Assembly (NCBI RefSeq): GCF_009496535.1
Contig: NZ_WIDL01000003.1
Coordinates: 1 to 64,000 of the forward strand
Length of the DNA: 64,000 bases
Origin: Stenotrophomonas sp. MYb238
GTDB taxonomy: Bacteria > Pseudomonadota > Gammaproteobacteria > Xanthomonadales > Xanthomonadaceae
Reading direction: 5' to 3'
This document shows, one piece after another, positions 1 through 13,253 of this stretch. The notes under the pieces are model-generated. The model was not told the DNA's origin. It saw only the letters and a list, made by a program, of their open reading frames with translations, and did no database searches. How positions within the stretch are numbered: the stretch's first letter is position 1; each line of letters starts with the position of its first letter. A program made the translations under genes and the position numbers.

Positions 1-418
1 CAGGCACCGATGCAGGCGCGGGCGCTGCCGCATCGGATGCTGCGGCCGAAGCGGAGGCTTCCGGCGATGCGGGCGCCTGCGCGTCCGCCGCAGGCGCGGA
101 CACCGCCACGGCGGCAGCGGGCGGCGGTGGGGGGGGCGGCCGCAGCTGCCAGGCCAGGCCGACGACCAGGACCAGCGAAGCGGCCACCGCCAGCGACGAC
201 ACCAGGCCGCGGCGGCGTCCGTGGCGGGAGCGGGAGGCGCCGGTGCTGAACGCGGCCGGCGGCGCGGAAGGCCGTGGCGTTGGCGCCGATGCCGATGCGG
301 CCGGTGCGCGCGCCTGGGCGAGGATGGCCTCGTCGATCCCGGGCGAGGGCAGCGCGGCGGCGGGACGCCCCAGCAGGCGCGCCAGTTCGCGTTCTTCGGG
401 AGTCAGCGGGTCGCTCAT
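1..418 (-). CDS. Membrane-anchored partner of ECF sigma factor, partial (3' end outside window)
   Basis: The gene reads leftwards off the window edge, so only its first 139 codons are visible. It starts 2 nt after the stop of the sigma-factor gene, which implies co-transcription. The N-terminal 70 residues are cytoplasmic-looking (MSDPLTPEERELARLLGRP start) and end in a basic stretch (SRHGRRRG). One hydrophobic segment follows at about residues 71-90. After it comes a Pro/Ala-rich stretch with a run of six prolines. A single transmembrane segment directly downstream of an ECF sigma gene is the usual layout of an anti-sigma factor, but no ZAS zinc motif (HxxxCxxC) is visible in the part present. 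The anti-sigma role is inferred from position and topology only. Confidence 0.65.
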   Translation of the reverse strand, partial: MSDPLTPEERELARLLGRPAAALPSPGIDEAILAQARAPAASASAPTPRPSAPPAAFSTGASRSRHGRRRGLVSSLAVAASLVLVVGLAWQLRPPPPPPPAAAVAVSAPAADAQAPASPEASASAAASDAAAPAPASVP

Positions 419-420
419 GT

Positions 421-978
421 TCATTCGCTCAACCTCGCGCGCAGCTTGTCCATCGCATAACGCAGCCGCGACTTGACGGTTTCCCGGCCCACGCCGGTGA
501 TCTGCCCGATCTCCTCCAGGCTCAGTTCCTGTTCCAGGCGCAGGATGAGGACTTCCTGCTGTTCCTGCGGCAGCTCGGCCATCGCCTGGCGCAGCCGCAG
601 CCGTTCGTCCTGCTCGTCGGCCAGCAGTTCCGGTGTGCAGGTGTCGGCCAGCCGCGCGGTGCGTTCGTCGGCGTCGTCCGGCGCCGCCGGCCGGTGGCGC
701 GCCGCGCGCCAGTGGTCGTTCAGGCGGTTGTGGGCGATGCGGAACAGCCAGGTGGCGAAGGCCGCTTCCGGCTTCCAGCCGCTGCGCGCGTGGATCAGCC
801 GCTGCCACACGTCCTGGAACAGCTCTTCGGCCAGCGAGCGGTCGCGCAGCTGCCCGAGCAGGTAGTGGAACAGGCGCGCGCGATGGCGCGCATACAGCTC
901 GGCGAACGCTCCGCCGTCGCCTTCGGCGTAGGCCAGCATCAGCGCTTCGTCGCTCGGGGCTTGGACGGCGGTATCCAC
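421..978 (-). CDS. RNA polymerase sigma-70 family (ECF) factor
   Basis: This 185-residue protein has the size and two-domain layout of an ECF sigma factor. Region 2 (about residues 25-90) contains the core-binding and -10-recognition helices, with FRIAHNRLNDHWR as the typical end of region 2. Region 4 (about 125-180) carries the helix-turn-helix QEVLILRLEQELSLEEIGQI followed by GRETVKSRLRYAMDKLR. The linker between them is acidic. It is the first gene of a two-gene unit with the membrane protein downstream, so it is probably held inactive by that partner. The inducing signal is not readable from the sequence. No autoregulatory promoter could be identified with confidence. Confidence 0.92.
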   Translation of the reverse strand: MDTAVQAPSDEALMLAYAEGDGGAFAELYARHRARLFHYLLGQLRDRSLAEELFQDVWQRLIHARSGWKPEAAFATWLFRIAHNRLNDHWRAARHRPAAPDDADERTARLADTCTPELLADEQDERLRLRQAMAELPQEQQEVLILRLEQELSLEEIGQITGVGRETVKSRLRYAMDKLRARLSE

Positions 979-1140
979 GTGCGGCAGCCTAAGCGCTGTG
1001 CATGCCGCTGCCTAGTCATGCGCGGGCGCGCGCCGGGCGGGGTTCAGGAAATGTCGAGGCGTGCGCACCGGAGCCGGGGGTTGCGGCGTTATGCTGCATG
1101 GCAGGGGGGAGTTCCGGATCACCGGAACCCGAGAAGACAC

Positions 1141-4053
1141 ATGGAGACCATGTCGCACAGCCAATCCGACGTGCATGCCGGCAACGGCCGCGTGGACACC
1201 GATTCGCCCGCCAGCCGGGTGGTGGCGACCCTGCACGGCCTGCTGCCGGGCGACAGCACCGTGGCGCTGGCCTGGGATGACGCCGTGCTCGGCCAGGGTG
1301 ATTGCGTCAGCCCCGGGGCCGAGGCGCTGCGCGATGCGGTGCGCGGGCTGCTGGCCGGCGCGCCGTTGCCGGACGGGCTGCGGCAGCCGCTGATGGAGAG
1401 CTGGACCGACGGCGACGGCGGCGCGCGCATCGTGGTGCTGGCCGAGGCCGATCCCGCGTTCTCCGGGGCGCAGCGGCAGGCCTGGCTGGGCACGGCGCAT
1501 GCGCTGGTCGCCGCGGTGCTGGTGTCGCTGCGGCAGGGCGTGCAGATCGAGCAGCTCGAACGCGCCAAGCAGCTGCAGCGGGCGCTGTTCGAGATCGCCG
1601 ACCTGGCCGGCACCGATCTGGAAATGCCGCAGATGCTGGCCCAGTTCCACCGCATCCTGCGCACGCTGATGTACGCGGAGAACTGCTACATCGTCGAATG
1701 CGACGAGCACCAGAGCAGCCTGCGCTTCCTGTATTTCGCCGACACCTGGGACACCTTCGCCCCGGACCCGGAGCGGCGCTTCCGCTACGAGGAGATGCAG
1801 GACAGCCTGACCTTCGCCGTGCTGCGCCGGGGCAAGACGATGCACGGGCCCTCGCGCGAACTGCTGGCCGCGCTCGACCAGGCGCATTCGGTGCACAGCG
1901 GGCCGGACAGCGCCGACTGGCTGGGCGTGCCGATGTGGCGCGACAACACCGTCTGCGGCGCGATCGTGGTGCAGAGCTACGAGGCGGGCGTGCAGTACGG
2001 CGACGAGGACCGCGCGGTGCTCAACTTCGTGGCCAAGCACATCCTGACCGCGATGGACCGGCGCCAGGCGCACGTGCAACTGGAACAGCACGTGCAGCGG
2101 CGCACGCTGGAGCTGGAGCGGGCCAACGCCAGCCTGCAGGACGAGATCCAGGAGCGGCGCCGCGCCGAGGCCCTGCAGGCGGCGCTGTTCAACATTTCCG
2201 AACTGGCGATGAGCTGCGGCAGCCAGGCCGAGTTCCACGCCGAGGTGCACCGGGTGATCGGCGGGCTGCTGGACGCGAGCAATTTCTACATCGCGCTGGT
2301 CAACGAGCAGGGCGACGGGCTGGATTTCGTCTATTCGGTGGACGAGTTCAACCGGGTGCGCGCCTCGCGCCCCTTCAGCGGCGGCCTGACCGAATACACC
2401 ATCCGCAACGGCCAGCCGCTGTTGGCGACCCGCGCGGAGATCGACACGCTGATCGCACGCGGCGACGTGCGCGAGTTCGGCGCCAAGTCGCAGTGCTGGC
2501 TGGGCGTGCCGCTGTTCAGCGACGACGAGGTGGTGGGCGTCATCGCGGTGCAGAGCTACAACCCCGACGTCACCTTCACCGCCCACGACCAGCGGCTGCT
2601 GGCGTTCGTGGCGCGCAACATCGGCAACAGCCTGGCCCGCCAGCGCGACCGCAACCGCCTGCTGCAGGCGCATGCCGAACTTGAGCGGCGGGTGGTCGAG
2701 CGCACCCGCGAACTGGGCGAGGTCAACCAGAAACTGCTGGCGCAGATCGGCGAGCGCATGCGCGTGGAGCAGCGCCTGACCCACCTGGCGATGCACGACG
2801 TGCTGACCGGCCTGCCCAACCGCCTGCATCTGCTGGAAAAGCTCGAGGAGGCCATCGAACACGCGCAGCTGGGCGTGGGTCCGGTGTTCGCGCTGCTGTT
2901 CCTGGACCTGGACCGTTTCAAGTGGGTCAACGACAGCATCGGCCATGCCGCCGGCGACCGCATGCTGGTGGAGGTGGCGCAGCGCCTGGTCGGCATGCTG
3001 CGCAGCGACGACGTGGTGGCGCGCCTGGGCGGCGACGAGTTCGCGCTGCTGGTGCGCTGCGAGGGCGCCGAGGCGGCGATGGACGTGGGGCGGCGCCTGC
3101 TGCGCTCGCTGGAGCACTCGATGTGGGTGGACGGGCGCGAGCTGTTTCCGTCGGGCAGCATCGGCATCGCGGTGTGGAGCCCGCGCTACACCTCCGGCGC
3201 CGAGCTGCTGCGCGACGCCGATGCGGCGATGTACCGCGCCAAGGGCATGGGCCAGGACCGCTGCATGGTGTTCGACGAGGCGATGCGCGAGCAGTCGCTG
3301 CAGAGCCTGGAGCTGGAGGCCGACCTGCGCCGGGCCATCATCAGCAACGACTTCGTGCCGTTCTACCAGCCGATCGTGTCGCTGGCCGACGGCCGCGAGA
3401 TCGGCCACGAGGCGCTGCTGCGCTGGCAGCACGAAGGCCGCGGGCTGCTGCTGCCGGGCGAGTTCATCGAACTGGGCGAGGAAAGCGGCCTGATCGAGCA
3501 GGTGGACTGGCTGATCTACGAGCAGGTGGTGCACGACCTGGCCGGCACGTCGTCGGGCTACATCTCGGTGAACGTCTCGCCGCGCCACTTCCGCTCGCCG
3601 GAGTTCGCCACGCGCCTGCTCGGGTTGCTGGACGCGGCTGGCGCCGATCCGGGGCGGCTGCGGGTGGAGATCACCGAGATGGCGCTGCTGGAGGACGCGC
3701 CGCGCACGCTGCGCATCCTGCACCAGTTGCGCGAGCGCGGCATCGTGGTGCAGCTGGACGATTTCGGCACCGGCTATTCGGCGCTGTCCTACCTGCACCG
3801 CTTCCCGATCAGCGCGCTGAAGATCGACCGCAGCTTCGTCGCCGGCCTGCACGCCGGCAACGGCAAGAGCACCCAGGCGCTGGTCGAGGGCGTGGTGTCG
3901 CTGGCCCGCACGCTGGGCATCGAGACCATCGGCGAAGGCGTGGAGGACGAGCGCCAGCTGCGCACGCTGCGCGAGATCGGCTGCGATTTCGGCCAGGGCT
4001 ATCTGCTCGGCTATCCGCTGCCGCGCGAGGCGACGCTGCAGAAACAGGCGTGA
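1141..4053 (+). CDS. GAF-GAF-GGDEF-EAL c-di-GMP signalling protein
   Basis: This cytosolic 970-residue protein has no membrane segment. Two GAF-type sensor domains lie at roughly residues 135-310 and 345-510; each contains a CWLGVP/DWLGVP-type core followed by 'VQSY'. Each GAF domain is followed by a coiled-coil-like linker (RRTLELERANASLQDEIQER). The GGDEF motif is at residues 630-634, and the RSDD at its usual place upstream looks like an intact product-inhibition I-site. The EAL motif is at 757-759, with DDFGTGYSAL later in the domain, so both synthase and phosphodiesterase activities look possible. The frame is open much further upstream, but ATG 1141 is chosen because a GAGAAG stretch precedes it and upstream codon use is poor. 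The gene stands alone, divergent from the sigma-factor unit. A TATGCT box at 1090-1095 may be its -10. Confidence 0.93.
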   Translation: METMSHSQSDVHAGNGRVDTDSPASRVVATLHGLLPGDSTVALAWDDAVLGQGDCVSPGAEALRDAVRGLLAGAPLPDGLRQPLMESWTDGDGGARIVVLAEADPAFSGAQRQAWLGTAHALVAAVLVSLRQGVQIEQLERAKQLQRALFEIADLAGTDLEMPQMLAQFHRILRTLMYAENCYIVECDEHQSSLRFLYFADTWDTFAPDPERRFRYEEMQDSLTFAVLRRGKTMHGPSRELLAALDQAHSVHSGPDSADWLGVPMWRDNTVCGAIVVQSYEAGVQYGDEDRAVLNFVAKHILTAMDRRQAHVQLEQHVQRRTLELERANASLQDEIQERRRAEALQAALFNISELAMSCGSQAEFHAEVHRVIGGLLDASNFYIALVNEQGDGLDFVYSVDEFNRVRASRPFSGGLTEYTIRNGQPLLATRAEIDTLIARGDVREFGAKSQCWLGVPLFSDDEVVGVIAVQSYNPDVTFTAHDQRLLAFVARNIGNSLARQRDRNRLLQAHAELERRVVERTRELGEVNQKLLAQIGERMRVEQRLTHLAMHDVLTGLPNRLHLLEKLEEAIEHAQLGVGPVFALLFLDLDRFKWVNDSIGHAAGDRMLVEVAQRLVGMLRSDDVVARLGGDEFALLVRCEGAEAAMDVGRRLLRSLEHSMWVDGRELFPSGSIGIAVWSPRYTSGAELLRDADAAMYRAKGMGQDRCMVFDEAMREQSLQSLELEADLRRAIISNDFVPFYQPIVSLADGREIGHEALLRWQHEGRGLLLPGEFIELGEESGLIEQVDWLIYEQVVHDLAGTSSGYISVNVSPRHFRSPEFATRLLGLLDAAGADPGRLRVEITEMALLEDAPRTLRILHQLRERGIVVQLDDFGTGYSALSYLHRFPISALKIDRSFVAGLHAGNGKSTQALVEGVVSLARTLGIETIGEGVEDERQLRTLREIGCDFGQGYLLGYPLPREATLQKQA

Positions 4054-4315
4054 AGCCGGCCCGCATGCCTGCATCCGGGTGCGCGGTCGGGCGTTCCGGT
4101 TGATGCCTGTCGCGCGAAGGCGCGTTACTGCGGGGGGGGGGGTCTGGGCGCGGAATAGCGCCGTGCTGGCACATGAGGACGTCAGCGATGCTTCGCGCCG
4201 CCACGTGCCCATGGCTTGCCGCAATGCGCTGCGTTTTCCCGTGCGAATGGCGCCAAGCGGAGATCGATGGAACAGCCACGCTCGCCGCCACGCCGCCTCG
4301 CCAGGCGCCGGTGGT

Positions 4316-4909
4316 TTACCGCAACGCAGCCCTGAGCTTCTCGTCGAACCACTTGTCCGCCTGCGCCGGCGAATACGCGCGCATCCACGCCAGCATCCGC
4401 TCCGTGTCGTCGCCGTACCACAGGTCCTGGCGCTGCTCGGGGTGCAGGAAGCGTTCCTCCACCATGTGGTCGATCATGCCGATCAGCTGCGCGTAGAAAC
4501 CGTCGATGTCGAGGAAGGCGCAGGGCTTCTTGCCGATGCCGAGCTGGCGCCAGGTCAGCATCTCGAAGATCTCCTCGGCGGTGCCGAAGCCGCCCGGCAG
4601 GGCGACGAAGGCATCGGACAGGTCGAACATGCGCGACTTGCGTTCGTGCATGGAGCCCACGATCTCCAGCGTGGTCACGCCCTGGTGCGCGACTTCCAGG
4701 TCCACCAGGTGCTGCGGGATCACCCCGGTGACCTCGCCGCCGGCGGCCAGCACGCCATCGGCCACCGCGCCCATCAGTCCGGTGCGGCCGCCGCCATACA
4801 CCAGGCGCAGGCCTTCGTGGGCGATGCGCCGGCCCAGTTCGGTGGCGCGCTCGACATAGACGGGTTTGGCGCCGGGGTTGGAGCCGCAGTAGACGCAGAT
4901 GGATTTCAT
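4316..4909 (-). CDS. LOG family protein (nucleotide 5'-monophosphate phosphoribohydrolase / lysine decarboxylase-like fold)
   Basis: This 197-residue protein has a Rossmann-like fold and begins MKSICVYCGSNPG. It carries the family's catalytic signature PGGFGTAEE in the middle and an ELGRRIA helix near the N-terminus. The family (Pfam Lysine_decarbox, TIGR00730) cleaves ribose 5-phosphate from cytokinin nucleotides or from AMP, and does not decarboxylate lysine despite its old name. In bacteria outside plants the substrate is often unproven. ATG 4909 is chosen because the family begins just before the CVYCGS strand; an upstream in-frame ATG would add unrelated sequence. It lies downstream of lpd on the same strand, but an inverted-repeat region of about 127 bp separates them, so operon membership is uncertain. 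Confidence 0.9.
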   Translation of the reverse strand: MKSICVYCGSNPGAKPVYVERATELGRRIAHEGLRLVYGGGRTGLMGAVADGVLAAGGEVTGVIPQHLVDLEVAHQGVTTLEIVGSMHERKSRMFDLSDAFVALPGGFGTAEEIFEMLTWRQLGIGKKPCAFLDIDGFYAQLIGMIDHMVEERFLHPEQRQDLWYGDDTERMLAWMRAYSPAQADKWFDEKLRAALR

Positions 4910-4916
4910 GGGTGCG

Positions 4917-5019
4917 GGGAACGGGGAATGAAGGAAACGGAGGAAGCAGAACGCCGGCATCGCTGCCGGCGTTCGCTGGGGGAGGAAACAGGGGCCGGGA
5001 TGTTTCATTCCCCGTTCCC
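4917..5019. repeat. Inverted repeat around a hairpin, lpd-LOG intergenic
   Basis: Two perfect 16-bp arms (GGGAACGGGGAATGAA at 4917-4932 and its complement at 5004-5019) flank a smaller perfect hairpin. The hairpin has ACGCCGGC at 4951-4958 and GCCGGCGT at 4965-4972 with a 6-nt loop. On the minus strand this sits between the lpd stop and the LOG start. The inner hairpin has no T-tract, so it may act in Rho-dependent termination, mRNA processing or stabilisation. It could also be a small repeat element. Confidence 0.6.
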
Positions 5020-5036
5020 TGTTCCTTGTTCCCCGC

Positions 5037-6602
<1,566 letters not shown>

Positions 6603-7802
6603 TTACAGGCCGAACAGCATGCGGCCCGGGTTTTCCAGCTGGTTCTTGATGTCCACCAGGAACTGCACCGCGTCCTTGCCGTCGATGATGCGGTGGTCGT
6701 AGGACAGGGCGATGTACATCATCGGCGCGATCACGACCTGGCCGTTCTCGGCGATCGGGCGCTCCTTGATCGTGTGCATGCCGAGGATGGCGCTCTGCGG
6801 CGGGTTGACGATCGGGGTCGACATCAGCGAGCCGAAGGTGCCGCCGTTGGTGACGGTGAAGGTGCCGCCCTGCAGGTCGTCCAGGGACAGCTTGCCGTCG
6901 CGCGCCTTCTTGGCGTAGTCGGCGATGCCCTTCTCGATGTCGGCGAAGGACATGCGCTCGACGTTGCGCAGCACCGGCGTCACCAGGCCCTTGTCGGTGG
7001 ACACGGCGATGGAGATGTCCGAGTAGCCGTGGTAGATGATGTCGTCGCCGTCGACCGAGGCGTTGACCAGCGGGAAGCGCTGCAGCGCGTTGGCGGCGGC
7101 CTTCACGAAGAAGCTCATGAAGCCCAGCTTGATGCCGTGGGCCTTCTGGAACTCGTCCTGCAGTTCCTTGCGCGCGGCCGAGACCTTGGCCAGGTTGACT
7201 TCGTTGAACGAAGTCAGCATGGCGATGGATTCCTTGGACTGCATCAGGCGCTCGGCGATGCGCTTGCGCATGCGGGTCATCGGCACGCGTTCTTCCGGAC
7301 GCGCGCCGCCGGCCTTGCCGACGCCGCCGTTGCGGGCGAAGTTGACGATGTCTTCCTTGGTCACCGCGCCATGGCGGCCAGTGCCGGCGACATCGGCCGG
7401 ATTCACGCCTTCGGTGATGGCCGAGAAGCGGGCGCCCGGGGGCAGGCTGTCGGCGGCCGACTTGGCGGCCGGCGCCGGAGCGGCGGCTGCGGCGGCCGGA
7501 GCCGGGGCCGCTGCAGCGGCCTTCGGTGCCTCGGCGGCAGCCGGGGCCGGCGCCGCCGCGGCGGCGCCTTCCTCGATGATCGCCACGACCTGGCTGCTGG
7601 TCACGGTCGCGCCTTCGGGGAACTTGATTTCCTTGATCACGCCATCGACCGGCGACGGGACCTCGAGCACGACCTTGTCGGTTTCCAGGTCAAGCAGGTT
7701 TTCGTCGCGCTTGACCGCGTCGCCGACCTTCTTGTGCCAGGTGGCGATGGTGCCGTCGGCGACGGATTCGGGCAGTACCGGGGCTTTGACTTCGGTGGCC
7801 AT
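6603..7802 (-). CDS. sucB: 2-oxoglutarate dehydrogenase E2, dihydrolipoyllysine succinyltransferase
   Basis: This 399-residue core subunit transfers the succinyl group to CoA. The lipoyl domain occupies about residues 1-80, with the lipoylated lysine in [12 protein letters not shown]. An Ala/Pro-rich flexible linker (about 85-115) follows, then the peripheral E1/E3-binding domain ([25 protein letters not shown] split over the linker end). The catalytic domain carries [15 protein letters not shown], with the HxxxDG active site, near the C-terminus. The first transacylase motifs ([14 protein letters not shown]) match SucB rather than AceF, and the adjacent sucA decides the assignment. It lies 42 bp after sucA and is transcribed with it. 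Confidence 0.97.
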   Translation of the reverse strand: MATEVKAPVLPESVADGTIATWHKKVGDAVKRDENLLDLETDKVVLEVPSPVDGVIKEIKFPEGATVTSSQVVAIIEEGAAAAAPAPAAAEAPKAAAAAPAPAAAAAAPAPAAKSAADSLPPGARFSAITEGVNPADVAGTGRHGAVTKEDIVNFARNGGVGKAGGARPEERVPMTRMRKRIAERLMQSKESIAMLTSFNEVNLAKVSAARKELQDEFQKAHGIKLGFMSFFVKAAANALQRFPLVNASVDGDDIIYHGYSDISIAVSTDKGLVTPVLRNVERMSFADIEKGIADYAKKARDGKLSLDDLQGGTFTVTNGGTFGSLMSTPIVNPPQSAILGMHTIKERPIAENGQVVIAPMMYIALSYDHRIIDGKDAVQFLVDIKNQLENPGRMLFGL

Positions 7803-7844
7803 GCAGGGGCTTCCTGGTTCGTATTCTTCGTGAAAGGGGGAGAG

Positions 7845-10676
<2,832 letters not shown>

Positions 10677-10767
10677 GATGGAGGGTCGGATTCGCTTGTG
10701 GGGTATGGCTTCTGGAACCGGCGGGACCTTGCAGCAGGACGCCGCGCGGGCGTGATGAAACCGCTGA

Positions 10768-10773
10768 ATTATA
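10768..10773 (-). promoter_or_regulatory. -10 box of the suc operon promoter
   Basis: The minus strand reads TATAAT here, in the 177-bp space between the GNAT stop and the sucA start. No convincing -35 hexamer exists at 16-18 bp spacing, so an activator or an atypical -35 would be needed. The transcript would have a leader of roughly 85 nt. Confidence 0.5.
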
Positions 10774-10819
10774 CCCTCGCGGGGACAGGAAGGGGCACAC
10801 ACGCTGTCCACCGGGTTAA

Positions 10820-10849
10820 TGTCGGGCCATGCCTTGTCCTGGCCCGACA
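10820..10849 (-). terminator. Hairpin after the GNAT gene
   Basis: A perfect 10-bp inverted repeat (TGTCGGGCCA at 10820-10829, TGGCCCGACA at 10840-10849) with a 10-nt loop starts 4 nt after the GNAT stop on the minus strand. Only a short TTA-containing tail follows. It separates the cupin-GNAT unit from the suc operon. Confidence 0.6.
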
Positions 10850-10853
10850 GCGC

Positions 10854-11756
10854 TCAGATGCCGGCTGTCCGGAGCCCTTCGCAGACGGCGGCGGCGTCCC
10901 ATGCGCGCTGGAACAGCGCGTCCTGCCGGCGGGCGTGGGCCGGCATGTCCAGCACCAGTTCGCCGTCGGCGCGTTCGCCCATTGGACGAAAGTAGCAGTC
11001 GCCGTTGTCGTTGACCGCGCCGCGCGGCAGCGATGCATCGGCCGGGTCGGCCGGCTGGCGCAGCTGGAACACGCTGGGCAGGCGCTGGACGAGCGCGAGC
11101 AGCGCCGCCGGCAACGCCGCCGGATCGCCGTCGTGCAGCAGCACCAGGGCCTGCTTGTCGTGGCGCGCGGTGGCGAAGCGGCGCAGCGCCTGCAATGCCG
11201 CCGGCCGGCCGAGCAGGGCGGCATCGCCGGCACCGCAGCCCAGCAGCAGCCGGCGCCGGGCGCGCTGGATCACCGCGGCCATCGCCGCCTCGGCCTGGCC
11301 GGCGTCGTGCACGCGCATGGCGCCGTCCATGCGGCGGCGCATGGTCTGGTGGACGATGCCGGCTTCCTCGAATTCCGCGCCCTCGGGCAGGAAGCCGTTG
11401 CGCGCATAGAAATCGCGGGCATGGACCTGGGCGTGCAGGGAAACCTCGTCCCAGCCGCGGCGGGCGGCTTCGGCCACCAGCGCCTGCAGCAGCGCCTCGC
11501 CGACGCCATGGCCGCGCCAGCCGGACAGCACGGCCATGCGGCCGATGCGCCGCTGCGGCGTCAGCCGCCCGGTACCGATGGCATGGCCATCGCCATCCAG
11601 CGCCACCACGTGGTGGCTGAGCGGGTCCAGGTCGTCGGTCTCCAGCTCGGCCGGCACCTGCTGCTCACCGACGAACACGGCATGGCGCACGCCGTGCAGC
11701 AGCGCGTGCCGCACGGCGTAGTCGGCCGTCTCGACGTGGAACGCCGCCGGTGTCAT
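10854..11756 (-). CDS. GNAT family acetyltransferase with C-terminal extension
   Basis: This 300-residue protein has two parts. Residues 1-150 are a GNAT N-acetyltransferase fold: the acetyl-CoA binding stretch is GWRGHGVGEALLQALVAEAARRG and the 'HAQVHARDFYARNGF' strand-helix that follows is typical. The C-terminal half (about 160-300), with QALVLLHDGDPAALPAALLALVQRLPS and FRPMGERADGELVLDMPAHARR, is a region commonly fused to this GNAT in xanthomonads; its role is unknown to me. It overlaps the cupin stop by 4 nt (ATGA), so the two are translationally coupled. The substrate cannot be told; modification of a ribosomal or translation component would fit the partner gene but is inference. Confidence 0.88.
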   Translation of the reverse strand: MTPAAFHVETADYAVRHALLHGVRHAVFVGEQQVPAELETDDLDPLSHHVVALDGDGHAIGTGRLTPQRRIGRMAVLSGWRGHGVGEALLQALVAEAARRGWDEVSLHAQVHARDFYARNGFLPEGAEFEEAGIVHQTMRRRMDGAMRVHDAGQAEAAMAAVIQRARRRLLLGCGAGDAALLGRPAALQALRRFATARHDKQALVLLHDGDPAALPAALLALVQRLPSVFQLRQPADPADASLPRGAVNDNGDCYFRPMGERADGELVLDMPAHARRQDALFQRAWDAAAVCEGLRTAGI

Positions 11757-13201
11757 GCCGCCGGGCTGTCCTCGTCGTCGCCGTCGTCGTCGCAGATCAC
11801 CACGACCTCGACGCCTTCCTCGTTCACCTGCACGGTGTCGATGGCGCCGCTGGCCGGCTCGCCTTGGCCGGCCTGGGCGTATTCGAACACCTCGATTTCG
11901 AGTTCCGGGGTATCGGCCTCGTCGTCGAAATCGTCGTCGAGTTCTTCCTCCATCACCTCGAGCGCGTCCTGCTCGGCCTGCATCGCCGCCAGGGTCTCGG
12001 CGTCGAGCAGCTGGTAGTGGCCGCCAGCCAGCAGTTCCAGCACGGCGCTGCGGCCCTTGGCCGACAGCTTGCCGAACATGGCCGCGTCGATCCGTTCGGC
12101 GGCGGCCAGGCCCTGCGCGTCCTTCACCGGCAGTTGGAAGGCGTGGCCGCTGCTGTACAGCGCCGCGCCGCGGGTGGCGCGGCGCCAGGCCAGGCGCGCC
12201 CACGGGTGGCGCTCGAGCAGGCCGCCCTCGTCCAGCACCGCGTCCACGTCCGCCGGGGCCGGCGGCGCCTGCGAGGGCAGGATGTCGCCGGCGGCGCGGT
12301 AGGTGGTGATGAAGCGGCCGAACCAGTCGCCCAGGCGGTCGGGGTCGTTCATGCGCAGCGCGTTGAGCGCGGCGACCACCCGCTTCATCGCCGCAGCGTC
12401 GATCTCGTTGGGGTCTTCCGGCAGCTTCAGGTCCGGGTCCTGGTAGCGGATGGCCTCGTCGGCGTCGGCCACCAGGTCGTCCAGCCAGTCGCTGATCAGC
12501 TCGGCCGAGGACGGCGCGCGCATGCCGAAGGAGAAGGTCAGGCACGGGTCTTCGGCCACGCCGTGGTGCGGTACGTTCGGCGGCAGGTACAGCATGTCGC
12601 CCGGTTCCAGCACCCAGTCGTGGGTCGGCTTGAACTTCCGCAGCAGCTTGAGTTCGACGTCGGGGCGGAAATCCAGCGGCGGGCGCTTGCCCTTGATCGA
12701 TTCGCTGGCGTCGATCTGCCAGCGGCGGTGGCCATGGGCCTGCAGCAGGAACACGTCGTACTGGTCTACGTGGGCGCCGACCGAACCGCCGGTGGCGGCG
12801 AAGCTGATCATCACATCGTCCATGCGCCAGCGCGGCAGGAAGCTGAAGTGCTGGAGCAGGTCGCGCACCTCCGGGTCCCACTTGTCCACGTCCTGCACCA
12901 GCAGGGTCCAGTCGTGGTCGGGCATGCCCGGGAAGTCCTCTTCCTGGAACGGGCCGGTGCGCAGGCTCCAGCCGTCGGTGGCGCGGTCGTGGGTGACCAG
13001 GCGCGCCAGCGCGCCTTCCTCGCAGGCCAGGCCGGCCAGGTCTTCGGGCATCACCGGGGTCTGGAAATCGGGGAACGCGCCGCGGATCAGCAGCGGGCGT
13101 TTCTGCCAGTAGTCGCGCAGGAAGCGCTCGGCGGGCATGCCGAGCGGATGGCGGGCGCTGGCCCTGATCTCGATGGGCAGGGAGGAGGAAGTCTTTTTCA
13201 T
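11753..13201 (-). CDS. JmjC/cupin Fe(II)-2-oxoglutarate oxygenase, YcfD/RoxA-like (ribosomal protein L16 arginine hydroxylase family), with long acidic tail
   Basis: The first 380 or so residues match YcfD, which hydroxylates an arginine of ribosomal protein L16. The iron facial triad is visible as H144 and D146 (GAHVDQYDVF) and H212 (PPNVPHHGV). The 2-oxoglutarate/core strand LLQAHGHRRWQID follows the first two ligands. The N-terminal PAERFLRDYWQKRPLLIRGAF is the family's entry motif. Start M at 13201 (MKKTSSSLPIEI) is preferred to an ATG 15 bp upstream. The protein is 482 residues, about 100 longer than E. coli YcfD. The extra C-terminus is strongly acidic (EELDDDFDDEADTPELE and CDDDGDDED). 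The gene is coupled to the downstream GNAT by an ATGA overlap. Confidence 0.9.
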   Translation of the reverse strand: MKKTSSSLPIEIRASARHPLGMPAERFLRDYWQKRPLLIRGAFPDFQTPVMPEDLAGLACEEGALARLVTHDRATDGWSLRTGPFQEEDFPGMPDHDWTLLVQDVDKWDPEVRDLLQHFSFLPRWRMDDVMISFAATGGSVGAHVDQYDVFLLQAHGHRRWQIDASESIKGKRPPLDFRPDVELKLLRKFKPTHDWVLEPGDMLYLPPNVPHHGVAEDPCLTFSFGMRAPSSAELISDWLDDLVADADEAIRYQDPDLKLPEDPNEIDAAAMKRVVAALNALRMNDPDRLGDWFGRFITTYRAAGDILPSQAPPAPADVDAVLDEGGLLERHPWARLAWRRATRGAALYSSGHAFQLPVKDAQGLAAAERIDAAMFGKLSAKGRSAVLELLAGGHYQLLDAETLAAMQAEQDALEVMEEELDDDFDDEADTPELEIEVFEYAQAGQGEPASGAIDTVQVNEEGVEVVVICDDDGDDEDSPAA

Positions 13202-13253
13202 CGCGCGCAATACCATTGGAAAACGGGGGCGGCGTGGGTCGCCGACGGAAGCG

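Noticed and set aside
274-1140. Upstream extension of the GAF-GGDEF-EAL frame
   Set aside because: It runs opposite the sigma-factor gene and is Arg/Pro/Gln-rich; ATG 1141 has a ribosome-binding site and begins normal coding sequence.
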